Source: Bacillus sp. FJAT-27916 (GTDB taxonomy: Bacteria; Bacillota; Bacilli; Bacillales; Pradoshiaceae). From it: DNA of 64,000 nt. Location of the stretch: contig NZ_LFZV01000001.1 in NCBI RefSeq assembly GCF_001183965.1, positions 3,856,053 to 3,920,052 on the forward strand, read 5' to 3'. Below the pieces are notes generated by a model. It was not told the origin of the DNA. It saw only the letters and a list, made by a program, of their open reading frames with translations, and searched no databases. Positions 35,470 to 44,560 of the stretch are shown in pieces. The first letter of the stretch is position 1; every line of letters begins with the position of its first letter. Made by a program: the position numbers and the translations under genes.

Positions 35470-36565
35470 GGCCGGCCTCATCATACGCTTCTAGACGTTT
35501 ATCGAATTCTTCTTCCGTTTCCCCCGGCAGCATGACATGGATCGCTTCCTCATCGAAATTCAAGCCAATCTCATCTCCCACAATCGCTTTTCTCGTGGAG
35601 TGAACGAGCCATTCATTGCCTGCCTCATCAAAACAGCAAATCTCGTAGTGGACACCGCGGAACAACTGAGAATCAACGCGCACTTGCAGTTTCCCTTTCT
35701 CACGGGATGTAATCTCAAGGTCCTCTGGACGAATAACAACTTCCACTGTTTCGTTTGGTCTAAAGCCTTGGTCGACACAGTCAAATTCCTTTTCGCCAAA
35801 TTTGACCTTGAAGTCCGCAATCATCTTACCTGGTACGATATTAGATTCCCCGATGAAATCAGCAACGAAGCGGTTGACCGGCTCGTCATAAATATCTGTT
35901 GGTGTTCCGCTTTGTTCGATGCGCCCTTTGTTCAGAACAAAGATCTCATCACTCATGGCAAGTGCCTCTTCTTGGTCATGTGTGACGAAGATAAAGGTAA
36001 TACCAAGGCGGCGCTGCAGCTCGCGGAGCTCATATTGCATTTCTGTGCGAAGCTTCAAGTCAAGGGCGGATAGCGGTTCATCAAGAAGGATAATTTCCGG
36101 CTCATTCACAATCGCACGCGCGATAGCAACACGCTGGCGCTGACCGCCGGACATTTCTTTGATTTCACGGTTTTCATAACCGGCTAAGTTCACGAAACGC
36201 AGAGCCTCGGTTACCTTTTTTGCTACCTCCGCACCCTTCATCTTTTTGATACGCAGACCGAAGGCGACGTTTTCAAATACGTTCAAATGAGGGAATAACG
36301 CATAGTCCTGGAAGACCGTGTTCACTTGGCGTTCATTGGCAGGAACATCGTTAATCCGTTTTCCATCGAAATAAATATTTCCTTCTGATGGCTGCATGAA
36401 GCCAGCAATCAGACGGAGGATAGTCGTTTTACCACAGCCGGACGGACCGAGAAGCGTGTAGAATTTCCCGCGTTCAATCTCGAAGCTAACATTCTTCAAT
36501 ACGGCTGGATCGTCATCATATTGCTTGGTGACGTTCTCAAAACGAATAATGGGTTGATTAGTCAT
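35459..36565 (-). CDS. potA: Spermidine/putrescine ABC transporter ATP-binding protein PotA
   Basis: A 368-residue ATPase with Walker [26 protein letters not shown], signature [15 protein letters not shown], Walker [13 protein letters not shown] and a C-terminal TOBE/regulatory domain (IRPEDLEI). ATG 36565 fits AAGGAG best; an ATG six bases upstream is too close. It follows the XRE-cupin regulator by 28 bases. Confidence 0.93.
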   Translation of the reverse strand: MTNQPIIRFENVTKQYDDDPAVLKNVSFEIERGKFYTLLGPSGCGKTTILRLIAGFMQPSEGNIYFDGKRINDVPANERQVNTVFQDYALFPHLNVFENVAFGLRIKKMKGAEVAKKVTEALRFVNLAGYENREIKEMSGGQRQRVAIARAIVNEPEIILLDEPLSALDLKLRTEMQYELRELQRRLGITFIFVTHDQEEALAMSDEIFVLNKGRIEQSGTPTDIYDEPVNRFVADFIGESNIVPGKMIADFKVKFGEKEFDCVDQGFRPNETVEVVIRPEDLEITSREKGKLQVRVDSQLFRGVHYEICCFDEAGNEWLVHSTRKAIVGDEIGLNFDEEAIHVMLPGETEEEFDKRLEAYDEAGHEE

Positions 36566-36593
36566 GGTCATTACTCCTTCTATGGACGATTAA

Positions 36594-37142
36594 TTACAGA
36601 TAAGACTCCGTCGCTACAAGCAATAATTCGCTCTCTCCAGCATGATCATTCACGATTTGATGATCTTCTGTCGCGCTGAAATAGATTGCTTCCCCAGCCT
36701 TGGCATAGTATTCTTTCTTGCCCAGAGTTATCATGATTCTTCCTTTTAATACATACGCAAATGTTTCAGACAGGGATGGCTCGAACTTCTTGAACTCGCC
36801 CTTTTCCTGCAGAGTCAAAAGAATGGGCTCCATTTCCTTCTCGTTGGATTCAGGGACAAGCCATTGAATTTGATAACCGCGCTCTTCATCAACGAAATCT
36901 GTCGTGTCTCCTTCTCCGTAGACGACCTTCTGGATTCTTTCCTCTTCATCAAAGAATTGCTTTGGCGTGCACCCAAGAACCTCCAAAATATCAAAGAAGG
37001 TCTCAATTGACGGGGAGCTGAGTCCTCGCTCCAGCTGTGATATATAGCCTTTGCTTAAGTCCGTCCTCTCACCTAGTTCTTCCTGTGTGAGCCCCTTTTT
37101 TAATCGTAAGTTTTTTATTTTGCTTCCAATCGCTTGTAACAT
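36594..37142 (-). CDS. XRE-cupin transcriptional regulator of the pot operon
   Basis: A 182-residue regulator: N-terminal helix-turn-helix (IGSKIKNLRLKKGLTQEELGERTDLSKGYISQLERG, about 5-40) and a C-terminal cupin (FAYVLKGRIMITLGKKEYYAKAGEAIYFSATEDHQIVN). The same layout is seen in PuuR-type polyamine repressors. As the first gene of the pot operon it probably senses a polyamine and controls its own promoter, where several inverted repeats lie. Confidence 0.88.
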   Translation of the reverse strand: MLQAIGSKIKNLRLKKGLTQEELGERTDLSKGYISQLERGLSSPSIETFFDILEVLGCTPKQFFDEEERIQKVVYGEGDTTDFVDEERGYQIQWLVPESNEKEMEPILLTLQEKGEFKKFEPSLSETFAYVLKGRIMITLGKKEYYAKAGEAIYFSATEDHQIVNDHAGESELLLVATESYL

Positions 37143-37158
37143 TCTATAACCTCAAATC

Positions 37159-37208
37159 GGTTTATTATTAGTAAACCTGTGATAGAGAAAGTTTATTGTC
37201 ATCAAACT
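37159..37208. promoter_or_regulatory. Candidate operators of the XRE-cupin regulator
   Basis: GGTTTA-N7-TAAACC (37159-37177) and AGTTT-N9-AAACT (37190-37208) are neighbouring palindromes with the same AGTTTA core; more half-sites AGTTTAC and GTAAACTT occur at 37211-37257. They sit between the promoter and the regulator start. Confidence 0.6.
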
Positions 37209-37232
37209 TTTAGTTTACTTTTGACCTTGATT

Positions 37233-37260
37233 ATTATACAGGATTATTGGTAAACTTCAA
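37233..37260 (-). promoter_or_regulatory. SigA promoter of the regulator-pot operon
   Basis: On the minus strand TTGAAG (37260-37255), 16 bases, TATAAT (37238-37233). About 90 bases upstream of the regulator start and just upstream of the palindromes. Confidence 0.7.
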
Positions 37261-37324
37261 CATTTTATTCTTGAAAATAATATGTTTTTATTTTCTGCAA
37301 AAATAGCAAAAAATTTACCCCAAT

Positions 37325-37346
37325 AAAAAAAGCGCCTTTCAGCGCT
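37325..37346 (-). terminator. Terminator of the MerR-family gene
   Basis: AGCGC and GCGCT form the stem, followed by seven T residues on the minus strand. Confidence 0.75.
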
Positions 37347-37353
37347 CTCCTTC

Positions 37354-38118
37354 TCATTCATTATGACGGCTTCCGTATATACGAATGGCTTCGCTCATAT
37401 AGTCTGCGAGTCCGTTCTTAATTTTGTCGAGGTTTTCCTTAAAGCGTTCATCGGCTGTGTACATATCCCCGAGTCCACGGAAAATCTCTATTGTGCAATT
37501 ATAATGGTACCGTGTAATATGCATGCGCCACTCATGGATAAGCTCCTGCACGGCATCCTCCTCTGGCTTCCGGTCCATGACGGCCGCAATTCTCTCAAAG
37601 ATGGCAGTTCGTTCTTGCTCGATTCGTGCAAAATCATCGTCCTTATACGATTTTCGCTTTTTCTCTGATTGTTCATAGGCCTCTGTTTGACCATACTTTT
37701 CTTTAACCTCTTGCTCATATTGCTTCTGGAATTGGTCGAGCTTGCTTCGGTCAAATGGCTTTAACCGTTTATTTGAATCCATCTCTTTTCCTCCTTTAAT
37801 CGCTTCAATTGTTTCATCTACCGATTGAATAATACGCATCAAGCGGTCTCGTTTTTCAATGAGGATTTTCCTGTGCATCCGCAAGGCCTCCTCTTCATTG
37901 AATTGAGGATCATCAAGAATCCTTTTTATCTTGCTGAGCGGAAAGTCCAGTTCCTTTAGGAATAGAATTTGCTGAAGGCGGGCGGCATCCTGTTCATTGT
38001 ACAGACGGTATCCGTTGTCTTCCAGCTGGCTCGGTTTTAGAAGATTAATTTCATCATAGTAATGGAGGGTGCGAATGCTGATGCCGGACATATCAGCTAA
38101 TTCCTTAATTCTATACAC
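37354..38118 (-). CDS. MerR-family regulator with TipAS-like effector domain
   Basis: A 254-residue activator. The N-terminal MerR domain is YRIKELADMSGISIRTLHYYDEINLLKPS and the dimer helix follows (about 75-110). The C-terminal 140 residues resemble the TipAS/Mta ligand domain (WRMHITRYHYNCTIEIFRGLGDMYTADERFKENLDKI). No cysteine pair for metal binding is present, so it is a drug- or small-molecule sensor rather than a metal sensor. Its promoter has a 19-base spacer with a palindrome, the hallmark of MerR autoregulation. Confidence 0.88.
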   Translation of the reverse strand: MYRIKELADMSGISIRTLHYYDEINLLKPSQLEDNGYRLYNEQDAARLQQILFLKELDFPLSKIKRILDDPQFNEEEALRMHRKILIEKRDRLMRIIQSVDETIEAIKGGKEMDSNKRLKPFDRSKLDQFQKQYEQEVKEKYGQTEAYEQSEKKRKSYKDDDFARIEQERTAIFERIAAVMDRKPEEDAVQELIHEWRMHITRYHYNCTIEIFRGLGDMYTADERFKENLDKIKNGLADYMSEAIRIYGSRHNE

Positions 38119-38136
38119 CTTTAACCACCTCCCTTT

Positions 38137-38172
38137 CCTTCATCGTACAGCCTGACGCTACGTGAAGGTCAA
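38137..38172 (-). promoter_or_regulatory. MerR-type promoter and operator with 19-bp spacer
   Basis: On the minus strand TTGACC (38172-38167), 19 bases, TACGAT (38147-38142). The spacer and flanks carry the palindrome CCTTCA-CGTA...TACG-(A)TGAAGG (38168-38137). This over-long spacer with inner palindrome is how MerR activators work. Confidence 0.8.
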
Positions 38173-38241
38173 TGGTTTTGTTTAATGAAATTTCATCAGG
38201 GAATAGAACAAATGGATAAAAGCTACAGAGGAGGATAAAGC

Positions 38242-38571
38242 ATGAAGGAGAATATGTACCAAGATTGCATTGATGCCTGCCTTGCCTGCATGGATGCATG
38301 CAATATGTGCTTTGACGCATGCTTGAGAGAAGATGATGTGAAGATGATGAGCGAGTGCATCAGACTGGATCGTGAATGTGCAGATATTTGCGCCTTTGCC
38401 GCAAAGTCTATGCAATCCAACAGCCCTTTTGCAAAGGATATCTGCAAACTATGCGCAGCTATTTGCGAGGCCTGCGGACAGGAATGCAAAAAGCATGATA
38501 TGGACCATTGCCAGGTATGTGCAGAAGCCTGCCTAAGCTGTGCAGATTTATGCCGCAGAATGGCTGCTTAA
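38242..38571 (+). CDS. Cys-rich four-helix-bundle copper storage protein (Csp3/YhjQ-like)
   Basis: A 109-residue protein with 19 cysteines arranged in CxxC and CxxxC steps along four helices (QDCIDACLACMDACNMC; CKLCAAICEACGQEC; CQVCAEACLSCADLC). This matches the cytosolic copper-storage proteins Csp3, including B. subtilis YhjQ, which bind many Cu(I) ions inside the bundle. There is no signal peptide. It is divergent from the MerR-family gene and ends at its own terminator. Confidence 0.88.
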   Translation: MKENMYQDCIDACLACMDACNMCFDACLREDDVKMMSECIRLDRECADICAFAAKSMQSNSPFAKDICKLCAAICEACGQECKKHDMDHCQVCAEACLSCADLCRRMAA

Positions 38572-38578
38572 TGTAAGT

Positions 38579-38623
38579 GAACCCTCTGGAAACGAAGACA
38601 TTCATTTCCAGAGGGTTCTTTTT
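38579..38623 (+). terminator. Terminator after the copper storage gene
   Basis: GAACCCTCTGGAAA and TTTCCAGAGGGTTC form a perfect 14-bp stem, followed by six T residues. Confidence 0.9.
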
Positions 38624-40854
38624 TAAGATGAGAATAGAAGGTCTAGAATTTTCTTCCCAATCCGGCGGTTCTCCCCCTTAAAGGGATAGCAATGAATATG
38701 GATGGCCGGGTTGAAATTCAATTCAATAATAGCCGCATCTTTCTCCGATCCTTTCCCGTCCAAGCTCTTTATCATCATATCCACACCGCAAATGACGGCG
38801 CCTGCTGCTTGTGCAGCCTGCAGCGCCATTCGGTTATAGAGCTCTGGAATTTCATCCGTTTTATCGATGCTGTCACCGCCAGTACTGATATTGGAATTCT
38901 CACGTAAGTAGACGACTTCACCATTTGCTGGAACAGTTGAGAAGCTTCTGCCCTGCTGATGAAGAAGCATTTCCTCTGCCTCCCCCATTTGAATCTTCTC
39001 AAGTGGAGTCCGATAGCCTTTTCCGCGTAATGGATCCTCATTCTTTCGTTGAATCAATTCAGCAATGGTTGAGCGGCCATCCCCCATAACATTTGCTGGT
39101 ACACGGCGTAAAACGCCTGCAACCTCATCGCCCAATATTAAAAAACGGTATTCTTCGCCTTGAATAAATTCCTCTATTAAGATGGTACGATCATGTTCAA
39201 ATGCTATTTCACAGGCTCGGCGATAATCCTCCAAATGGTACCCTTCCGTAAAGATGGTAATCCCTATACCGAAATTCGTGTTCTTCGGCTTGATGACGAT
39301 TGGTGAACCACCGTACTTAGGGTACTCTTTTACCGCTTCCTCAATTGCATCATAGGAATCCCCCTTAGGCACCCTGATTCCAGCCCGCTTCAAGACCTCC
39401 TTTGTCACCAGCTTATTCTCCATAATAAGCACGGTGCTATAGCTGTCCAAGGATGTCTTTGTTGCTTGCTTCACAAATTCAGTATGACGGCTGTCTGAAA
39501 GGCGAATGAAATTCTCGCTGCGGTCCAAGACCTCTATCTCCAATCCCTTTGCGATAGCGTCCTTCATCAGGATTTGAGTTGAAAGCTCCATATCCTCAAA
39601 TCCTGCAAGGCGATAGGAGGTCGCCTTGCTCTCCTGTAAAAAGGCAAAAGATTGTTTCATATGAAACATTATGTAGGAATCTTCCTTAACAGCTCGAATA
39701 ATTTGCTCCGCATAGCTTTCAGATGGATTTTGATATCTTTCCGCTCCCCAATCTGCCGCTTTCTTCGCCCACTCCAGCTCCATTTCCTGATAGAGCTCTT
39801 GCATACCGAAAAGGATTTGCTCCTCTTTAACTTCCTGCTCTTTCTCCTCAAGGAAGAACATATATAAGACAAAGGCATGGATGAAATAAAGCATCTCTTT
39901 GCTGATTCCATTCTTATAGAAAGGATTAAGATCAAATAAACGAATCTCGATATACTCAATGCCCGTTTCCACCAGCTGATGAAGGGTGTCGCCCTTCTTC
40001 CCAGCCTTTAGACGGACAGGGCTGTAAAACTCCTTCTCATTCATTAGTTCTTTTTCTTCTATTAATTGCTGCAGTCCTCGAATATAACGGTCGATGGATT
40101 GATAGGAAATGGTGAAATCGCGTAAGTTTCGGTAGCCGCACTTGCTATTCCGGACTGAAGGAACATCATGCTTCACATAACAGTCTTCTCCAAGCCGGAT
40201 TGCCCTCTCTCGGCAAAAATCTCCGTAGGAGTCATGGAAAACTGGACTTGCTCCCATAATCTGAATGATTAGTCCGAGATAACGGTGTAAATGACGAACT
40301 ACCTTTAAATACAGCTGATCTTTAAATTCTCGATAGTCCCAGCCCTTTCCGATTTCCTTGTGTAAAGAGTGAATCAAGTCCTCTGAAAAAGAAAAATTAT
40401 AATGAATTCCGCTCATCAGTTGCTTTTTCCGTCCATATTTCTCGCCCAGCCTTACCCGATATTCCTCTTCCTCCGGGTCCTGCATATGGGCAATCGGGAT
40501 GAGCTTATCCTCCTTGGGGACAATTGGCGGATTACTGCTCGTCCATAAATACTCGCCTCTCTTCTCCAGTTCAATGCTGATGATGTCCTGCAGATTACTG
40601 AGAAAATCATATGCCTCTTCAATGGAAGAGCATGCGGGCGTTACCATCTCGATCTGACTTTCCGAAAAGTCTGTTTTGATATAGGGATGTGTCTCCCTTC
40701 GCCCAAAGCTTGAAGGATGTTCACTTAAAGCGAGTCTCCCGTTCTTGTCGACTCGTACATTCTCTTTCTCTAGTCCAAACTTGCCCTTTAATAGGAGGGA
40801 CGCTAATCCATGTTGCTGTATGGCTGCTAGAAGCCTCTGATCTGTCTGTATCAT
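38623..40854 (-). CDS. gshF: Bifunctional glutamate-cysteine ligase / glutathione synthetase GshF
   Basis: GshF makes glutathione from Glu, Cys and Gly in one protein. The 743-residue product, the usual GshF length, has an N-terminal GshA-like domain (FGLEKENVRV, LMSGIHYNFSFSEDLI, about 1-480) and a C-terminal ATP-grasp domain (SPIVIKPKNTNFGIGITIF, ILIEEFIQGEEYRFLILGDEV, AAIIELNFNPAIHIH). ATG 40854 follows AGAGGGGAG. Most Bacillaceae rely on bacillithiol, so gshF is uncommon in the group and may have been acquired. It is a single-gene unit. Confidence 0.93.
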   Translation of the reverse strand: MIQTDQRLLAAIQQHGLASLLLKGKFGLEKENVRVDKNGRLALSEHPSSFGRRETHPYIKTDFSESQIEMVTPACSSIEEAYDFLSNLQDIISIELEKRGEYLWTSSNPPIVPKEDKLIPIAHMQDPEEEEYRVRLGEKYGRKKQLMSGIHYNFSFSEDLIHSLHKEIGKGWDYREFKDQLYLKVVRHLHRYLGLIIQIMGASPVFHDSYGDFCRERAIRLGEDCYVKHDVPSVRNSKCGYRNLRDFTISYQSIDRYIRGLQQLIEEKELMNEKEFYSPVRLKAGKKGDTLHQLVETGIEYIEIRLFDLNPFYKNGISKEMLYFIHAFVLYMFFLEEKEQEVKEEQILFGMQELYQEMELEWAKKAADWGAERYQNPSESYAEQIIRAVKEDSYIMFHMKQSFAFLQESKATSYRLAGFEDMELSTQILMKDAIAKGLEIEVLDRSENFIRLSDSRHTEFVKQATKTSLDSYSTVLIMENKLVTKEVLKRAGIRVPKGDSYDAIEEAVKEYPKYGGSPIVIKPKNTNFGIGITIFTEGYHLEDYRRACEIAFEHDRTILIEEFIQGEEYRFLILGDEVAGVLRRVPANVMGDGRSTIAELIQRKNEDPLRGKGYRTPLEKIQMGEAEEMLLHQQGRSFSTVPANGEVVYLRENSNISTGGDSIDKTDEIPELYNRMALQAAQAAGAVICGVDMMIKSLDGKGSEKDAAIIELNFNPAIHIHCYPFKGENRRIGKKILDLLFSS

Positions 40855-41158
40855 TGATGTCTCCCCTCTAAAAACCATCTGAATTTATAGATGATGCGTC
40901 AGGATTTCTTTAGCTTCTCCAAATTCCTTTGAACCTTCCGCTTCAGTGTGACCTTCGATAACTTTATTTTAATTCTTTTTACCTTTTGGGTATACATACT
41001 TTGTCTTCTCATCAAAGTACTATATAAAACCAACAAAGGATACTTGGCTATTTTACAGCAGCTTTTCTACATAATATCAGCCGGTCTATACCATAGTAAT
41101 ACATGAATAAACCAACTTAAAACATTAATGACAAGGTGGACATCTTTACTACTTCTAC
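40855..41158. other. Gap between gshF and the Mn catalase
   Basis: About 300 AT-rich bases holding the divergent promoters. One SigB-like match is listed separately; no gene was seen. Confidence 0.5.
40967..40993 (+). promoter_or_regulatory. Possible SigB promoter for the Mn catalase
   Basis: TTTTAA (40967-40972), 15 bases, GGGTAT (40988-40993) resemble the SigB consensus. Mn catalase YdbD of B. subtilis is SigB-controlled, which supports it. The start codon is about 165 bases downstream, so the leader would be long. Confidence 0.45.
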
Positions 41159-42035
41159 ATGAAAGAGGCGAAATCTATATATTACTATAAAGAGGAATTA
41201 ATCAATATTATTAAACCTGATAAACCTGACCCTGCCGCTGCGAAAGTCCTGCAAGAAGCTTTAGGCGGCCAATTTGGCGAGATGCGCACGATGATGCCGT
41301 TTTTCTTCCAGAGCAGCAATTTCAGAGGCAAGGCTACCCAATACCGAGATTTAATCCGCGGTGTTTTCTTAGAGGAAATTGCCCATGTTGAGCTTGTACA
41401 AAACACGATTAACCAGCTTTTGAACGGTTCTGGTTTATCTGATCAGCCGGGTGACGGCGGAACAGATGGAGCCCCGCTTGATGAAGCCATTAAGCATGCC
41501 AATCCTCATCACTATATTATGGGTGCCCAGGCCTCTCTTCCCGTAGATGCTGGCGGCAACCCTTGGAACGGATCATGGGTGTATGACCATGGCAACCTCA
41601 TCGCTAACCTCCTTAACAATGTGACATTAGAATCCACTGGTGTATTACAAAAAACCCGTATTTACGAAATGGAGCAATAACCAAACATTCCGAGAAACAC
41701 TTGGCTTCTTGATCGTACGGGACAACGCCCACCAAAATGCTTTTGCCAAGGCGCTTGAGACTTTAGGTGTTGATTGGGGCAAGCTCTTCCCTGTCCCCAA
41801 CTATGACATCAATAAATATCCTGAATGCAAAAAATATGTAGACATGGGCTTCCATAATGCCCAGTTCAATTTCCGTCTCGACCCAACACGAATTGCCGAG
41901 GTCTTCAGCGGACAAACACCAAGCCGTAATGGCGGTACATTGGCCGTAGAACCTCCGCCAAAAGGCTTCCCTGTCCCGCAAATGCCTGATATGCCAAATG
42001 AGCATGCCCCGGGAATCCAGGATATGAATGCCTAA
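41159..42035 (+). pseudogene. Manganese catalase broken by a one-base frameshift
   Basis: Two overlapping frames make one Mn-catalase. The first (41159-41680) holds QFGEMRTMMPFFF and EEIAHVELV with the di-Mn ligands and the LES ligand region; the second carries on with NNQTFRETLGFLIVRDNAHQNAFAKALE, containing the last histidine, to 42035. Removing one G at 41671-41672 (ATGGAGC to ATGAGC) restores YEMSNNQTFRE without a stop. All ligands survive, so the change is recent or a sequencing error. The start is unsure: ATG 41159 has no close ribosome site, while AAAGAGG at 41162 points to a start near 41,176 where only ATA is found. Confidence 0.85.
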
Positions 42036-42045
42036 AAAGACAAGA

Positions 42046-42082
42046 CAGAGAGCCGTTCCCAGTCGAATGGCTCTCTGTTTTA
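42046..42082 (+). terminator. Terminator after the Mn catalase
   Basis: CAGAGAGCC and GGCTCTCTG form a nine-base stem, followed by TTTTATT. Confidence 0.8.
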
Positions 42083-42109
42083 TTGAATAATCATTAATCA
42101 ATCGATTGA

Positions 42110-42631
42110 TTAACAGCTTCCAAGCATGCTCCACCCTTCTCTTTCTTCCTCTGAGAGGATAGCTGGCTCAAAGCCAAGCTTTCCATAAAGATGAATCGCG
42201 GCCCCGCTCGTTGTTTGTGTCTTTAAATACGCTTCATCATGGTAGAGGGCAAGCAGTTCCATTGCTTTAGAGATAAGCGCCTTCCCCAGCCTCTTCCCTT
42301 GATATTCCGGGATGATTTCTACCCAGTGCATACGCCCGATTGTCCGCCTATTCCATTCACCGAACCAAGCTGTCGCGGTGCCAATGGGTGTTCCCTCTTC
42401 ATTCAGAAGGAAGAGCATCCGCTTTTTTACCTCAGCTAGATGAGGGGTGAATTCTCGTTCAAACCGGTTCAGGGCGACGTCAGTATCAAGAAATTCACCT
42501 GTCGCCACATTGATTCTTGCCCAATTTGCTTCATCCCCCTCTTGAAAAAGACGAAATTGTACGCCCGCTGGGACCGGTGACTCTGGTATAGTTTTTAGTA
42601 GAGTATACATATAGAGTGGTATGGATTTCAT
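42110..42631 (-). CDS. GNAT-family N-acetyltransferase
   Basis: A 173-residue acetyltransferase. The acetyl-CoA motif is VEIIPEYQGKRLGKALISKAMELL, preceded by the beta strands GTPIGTATAWFGEW. ATG 42631 (MKSIPLYMYTLL) fits GAGG spacing; an ATG nine bases upstream is too close. Substrate unknown. Confidence 0.8.
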   Translation of the reverse strand: MKSIPLYMYTLLKTIPESPVPAGVQFRLFQEGDEANWARINVATGEFLDTDVALNRFEREFTPHLAEVKKRMLFLLNEEGTPIGTATAWFGEWNRRTIGRMHWVEIIPEYQGKRLGKALISKAMELLALYHDEAYLKTQTTSGAAIHLYGKLGFEPAILSEEEREGWSMLGSC

Positions 42632-42768
42632 ATGAGTCATTCCTCACTTTATCATGATTTTATCCTGCATTAGTTGGGCAGCCCATTCCATGCCCAATTG
42701 ATTCAGCTTACAATCAGTCGGGTTAAGCTCACTGATTGAAGTTTCACTTCATAGGAGGTACATAACAG

Positions 42769-43455
42769 ATGATGCTAGATGAGATTAAAAATGGTTTAGT
42801 CGTATCCTGCCAGGCGCTTCCCGATGAGCCGCTTCACAGTTCCATGATTATGGGAAGAATGGCACTTGCTGCACAAGAAGGCGGAGCAGTCGGCATTCGT
42901 GCCAACACACGGGAAGACGTGATGGAAATCAAGAAACAGGTTTCCCTGCCGGTTATCGGAATTGTGAAGAAGGAATATCCGGATTCCCCGATTTATATCA
43001 CTCCGACCCTTAGGGAAGTGAGCGAGCTTGCCTCTGCCGGTGCAGATATGGTTGCCTTAGACGCCACCTATCGTGACAGACCGCATAATATTACGCTTTC
43101 TGAGTACGTCCAGTCGATTAGGATTCATTTCCCTGAGCTCCTGCTTATGGCTGATATCTCCACAATGGGAGAAGCCATTGAGGCTGAAAGACTGGGCTTC
43201 GACTGCATTTCAACGACCCTTGTAGGCTATACGCCGTACACGAAGGGACAATGCATTGACCACAAAGATTATGAGCTGCTGCGTGAGCTCGTCTCCACCA
43301 TCAGCATCCCGGTCATTGCTGAAGGGAATATTCTAACGCCTGATATGGCTCGTAAATGTCTTGAGCATGGGGCCCATGCCGTTGTCGTCGGCGGTGCTAT
43401 TACAAGACCCCAGCTCATTACAAAGCGCTTCATTGACGGCATGAAGGCTGACTAA
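42769..43455 (+). CDS. nanE: N-acetylmannosamine-6-phosphate 2-epimerase NanE
   Basis: Converts ManNAc-6-P to GlcNAc-6-P. The 228-residue TIM barrel shows LVVSCQALPDEPLH, GIVKKEYPDSPIYITPT, ADMVALDAT, MADISTMGEAIEAERLGFDCISTT and VIAEGNILTPDMA. Length is typical. No other sialic-acid gene lies nearby; it is convergent with manA, another sugar-phosphate isomerase. Confidence 0.92.
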   Translation: MMLDEIKNGLVVSCQALPDEPLHSSMIMGRMALAAQEGGAVGIRANTREDVMEIKKQVSLPVIGIVKKEYPDSPIYITPTLREVSELASAGADMVALDATYRDRPHNITLSEYVQSIRIHFPELLLMADISTMGEAIEAERLGFDCISTTLVGYTPYTKGQCIDHKDYELLRELVSTISIPVIAEGNILTPDMARKCLEHGAHAVVVGGAITRPQLITKRFIDGMKAD

Positions 43456-43460
43456 AAAAA

Positions 43461-43492
43461 TGGCGGACCTGGTTAATAAACCTGGTCCGCCT
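43461..43492. terminator. Bidirectional terminator between nanE and manA
   Basis: GGCGGACC and GGTCCGCC form the base of a long hairpin with an inner AGGTTTA/TGGTTAA-like loop. It separates two convergent genes. Confidence 0.75.
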
Positions 43493-43502
43493 TGCTGATT
43501 CA

Positions 43503-44450
43503 TTAAGGATGAGAAACAATTAAGCTTGCATCTCCACTGATTTCAAATTGTCCAGTACCAGATGGGAGGATGAAATGTGTCCCCTTCTTGATTGGGAATG
43601 TGCCTTCAGCTGTCTTCAGTGTACCTTCACCCGCAATCACGCTTGCCAGCATAAATGGTTTTGCCTGTGTAAGTTCTGCCGCGCCAGCTACATCCCATTT
43701 ATAAACGGAGAAATACTCTGTTTCCACAAATGTCGTCACCATCACACCAGGTCTTTGCTCCTCCTTAATGTCTACATTGGCATCCTTGTGCGGAACCATG
43801 CTTACATCAAGGGATTTTTCAATATGAAGCTCCCGCGTTTGGCCATTTTGGTCCTTGCGGTCGTAATCATATACACGGTATGTCGTATCAGAGCTTTGCT
43901 GCGTTTCCAGCACAAGTGTGCCTTCACATAACGCATGAACAGTTCCGCTTGGGACATAGAAGAAGTCGCCCGGCTTAATGGCCACACGGCGCAGGAGTTC
44001 ATTCCATTCTCCTTTTTCAATCATCTGGGCAAATTCTTCCTTGGAGCCGGCATTATGCCCGTAGATCATTTCTGCTCCTTCCTTACAGTCAATGATGTAC
44101 CAGCATTCTGTCTTGCCAAGCTCGCCATTTTCATGGATATTGGCATATTCATCATTCGGATGCACTTGTACAGAGAGGTCTGCATTTGCATCGAGAATTT
44201 TCGTTAATAATGGGAATACCTTTCCTTCTAGACCGCCAAATAACTCACGGTGGTGATCCCACAGCTCGATTAATGTCTTTCCTTTGTATGGTCCATTTTC
44301 AACAACAGATGGCCCGTTTTGATGGCCTGAAATAGCCCAGCATTCTCCTGTATGATCAGAAGGAATCTCGTATCCGAATTGGTCGCGAAGCGCTGTACCT
44401 CCCCAAATACGTTCCTGAAATACTGGTGTTAAAAATAATGGTTGTGTCAT
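43503..44450 (-). CDS. manA: Mannose-6-phosphate isomerase, class I
   Basis: A 315-residue zinc enzyme that interconverts Man-6-P and Fru-6-P. The zinc ligands appear in SVQVHPNDEYA (Gln, His), GKTECWYII (Glu) and SGTVHALCEGTLVLE (His). ATG 44450 (MTQPLFLTPVFQERIWGG) follows GGGAGG; the ATG at 44495 adds an odd 15-residue tail. The size matches the short Bacillus ManA/Pmi type. Confidence 0.93.
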   Translation of the reverse strand: MTQPLFLTPVFQERIWGGTALRDQFGYEIPSDHTGECWAISGHQNGPSVVENGPYKGKTLIELWDHHRELFGGLEGKVFPLLTKILDANADLSVQVHPNDEYANIHENGELGKTECWYIIDCKEGAEMIYGHNAGSKEEFAQMIEKGEWNELLRRVAIKPGDFFYVPSGTVHALCEGTLVLETQQSSDTTYRVYDYDRKDQNGQTRELHIEKSLDVSMVPHKDANVDIKEEQRPGVMVTTFVETEYFSVYKWDVAGAAELTQAKPFMLASVIAGEGTLKTAEGTFPIKKGTHFILPSGTGQFEISGDASLIVSHP

Positions 44451-44560
44451 AAAAGTCCGGCCTCCCATGAGGGTAATAATAATGTACATATTCACTATAT
44501 AGGAAGGCGATTTCTTTGTCTAACTCAAAAAAATGAATATGCTTCCACCCATTGGTACAT

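Noticed and set aside
38182-38489. Antisense frames over the copper-storage gene with many His and Ser
   Set aside because: They mirror the regular Cys codons of the real gene on the plus strand.
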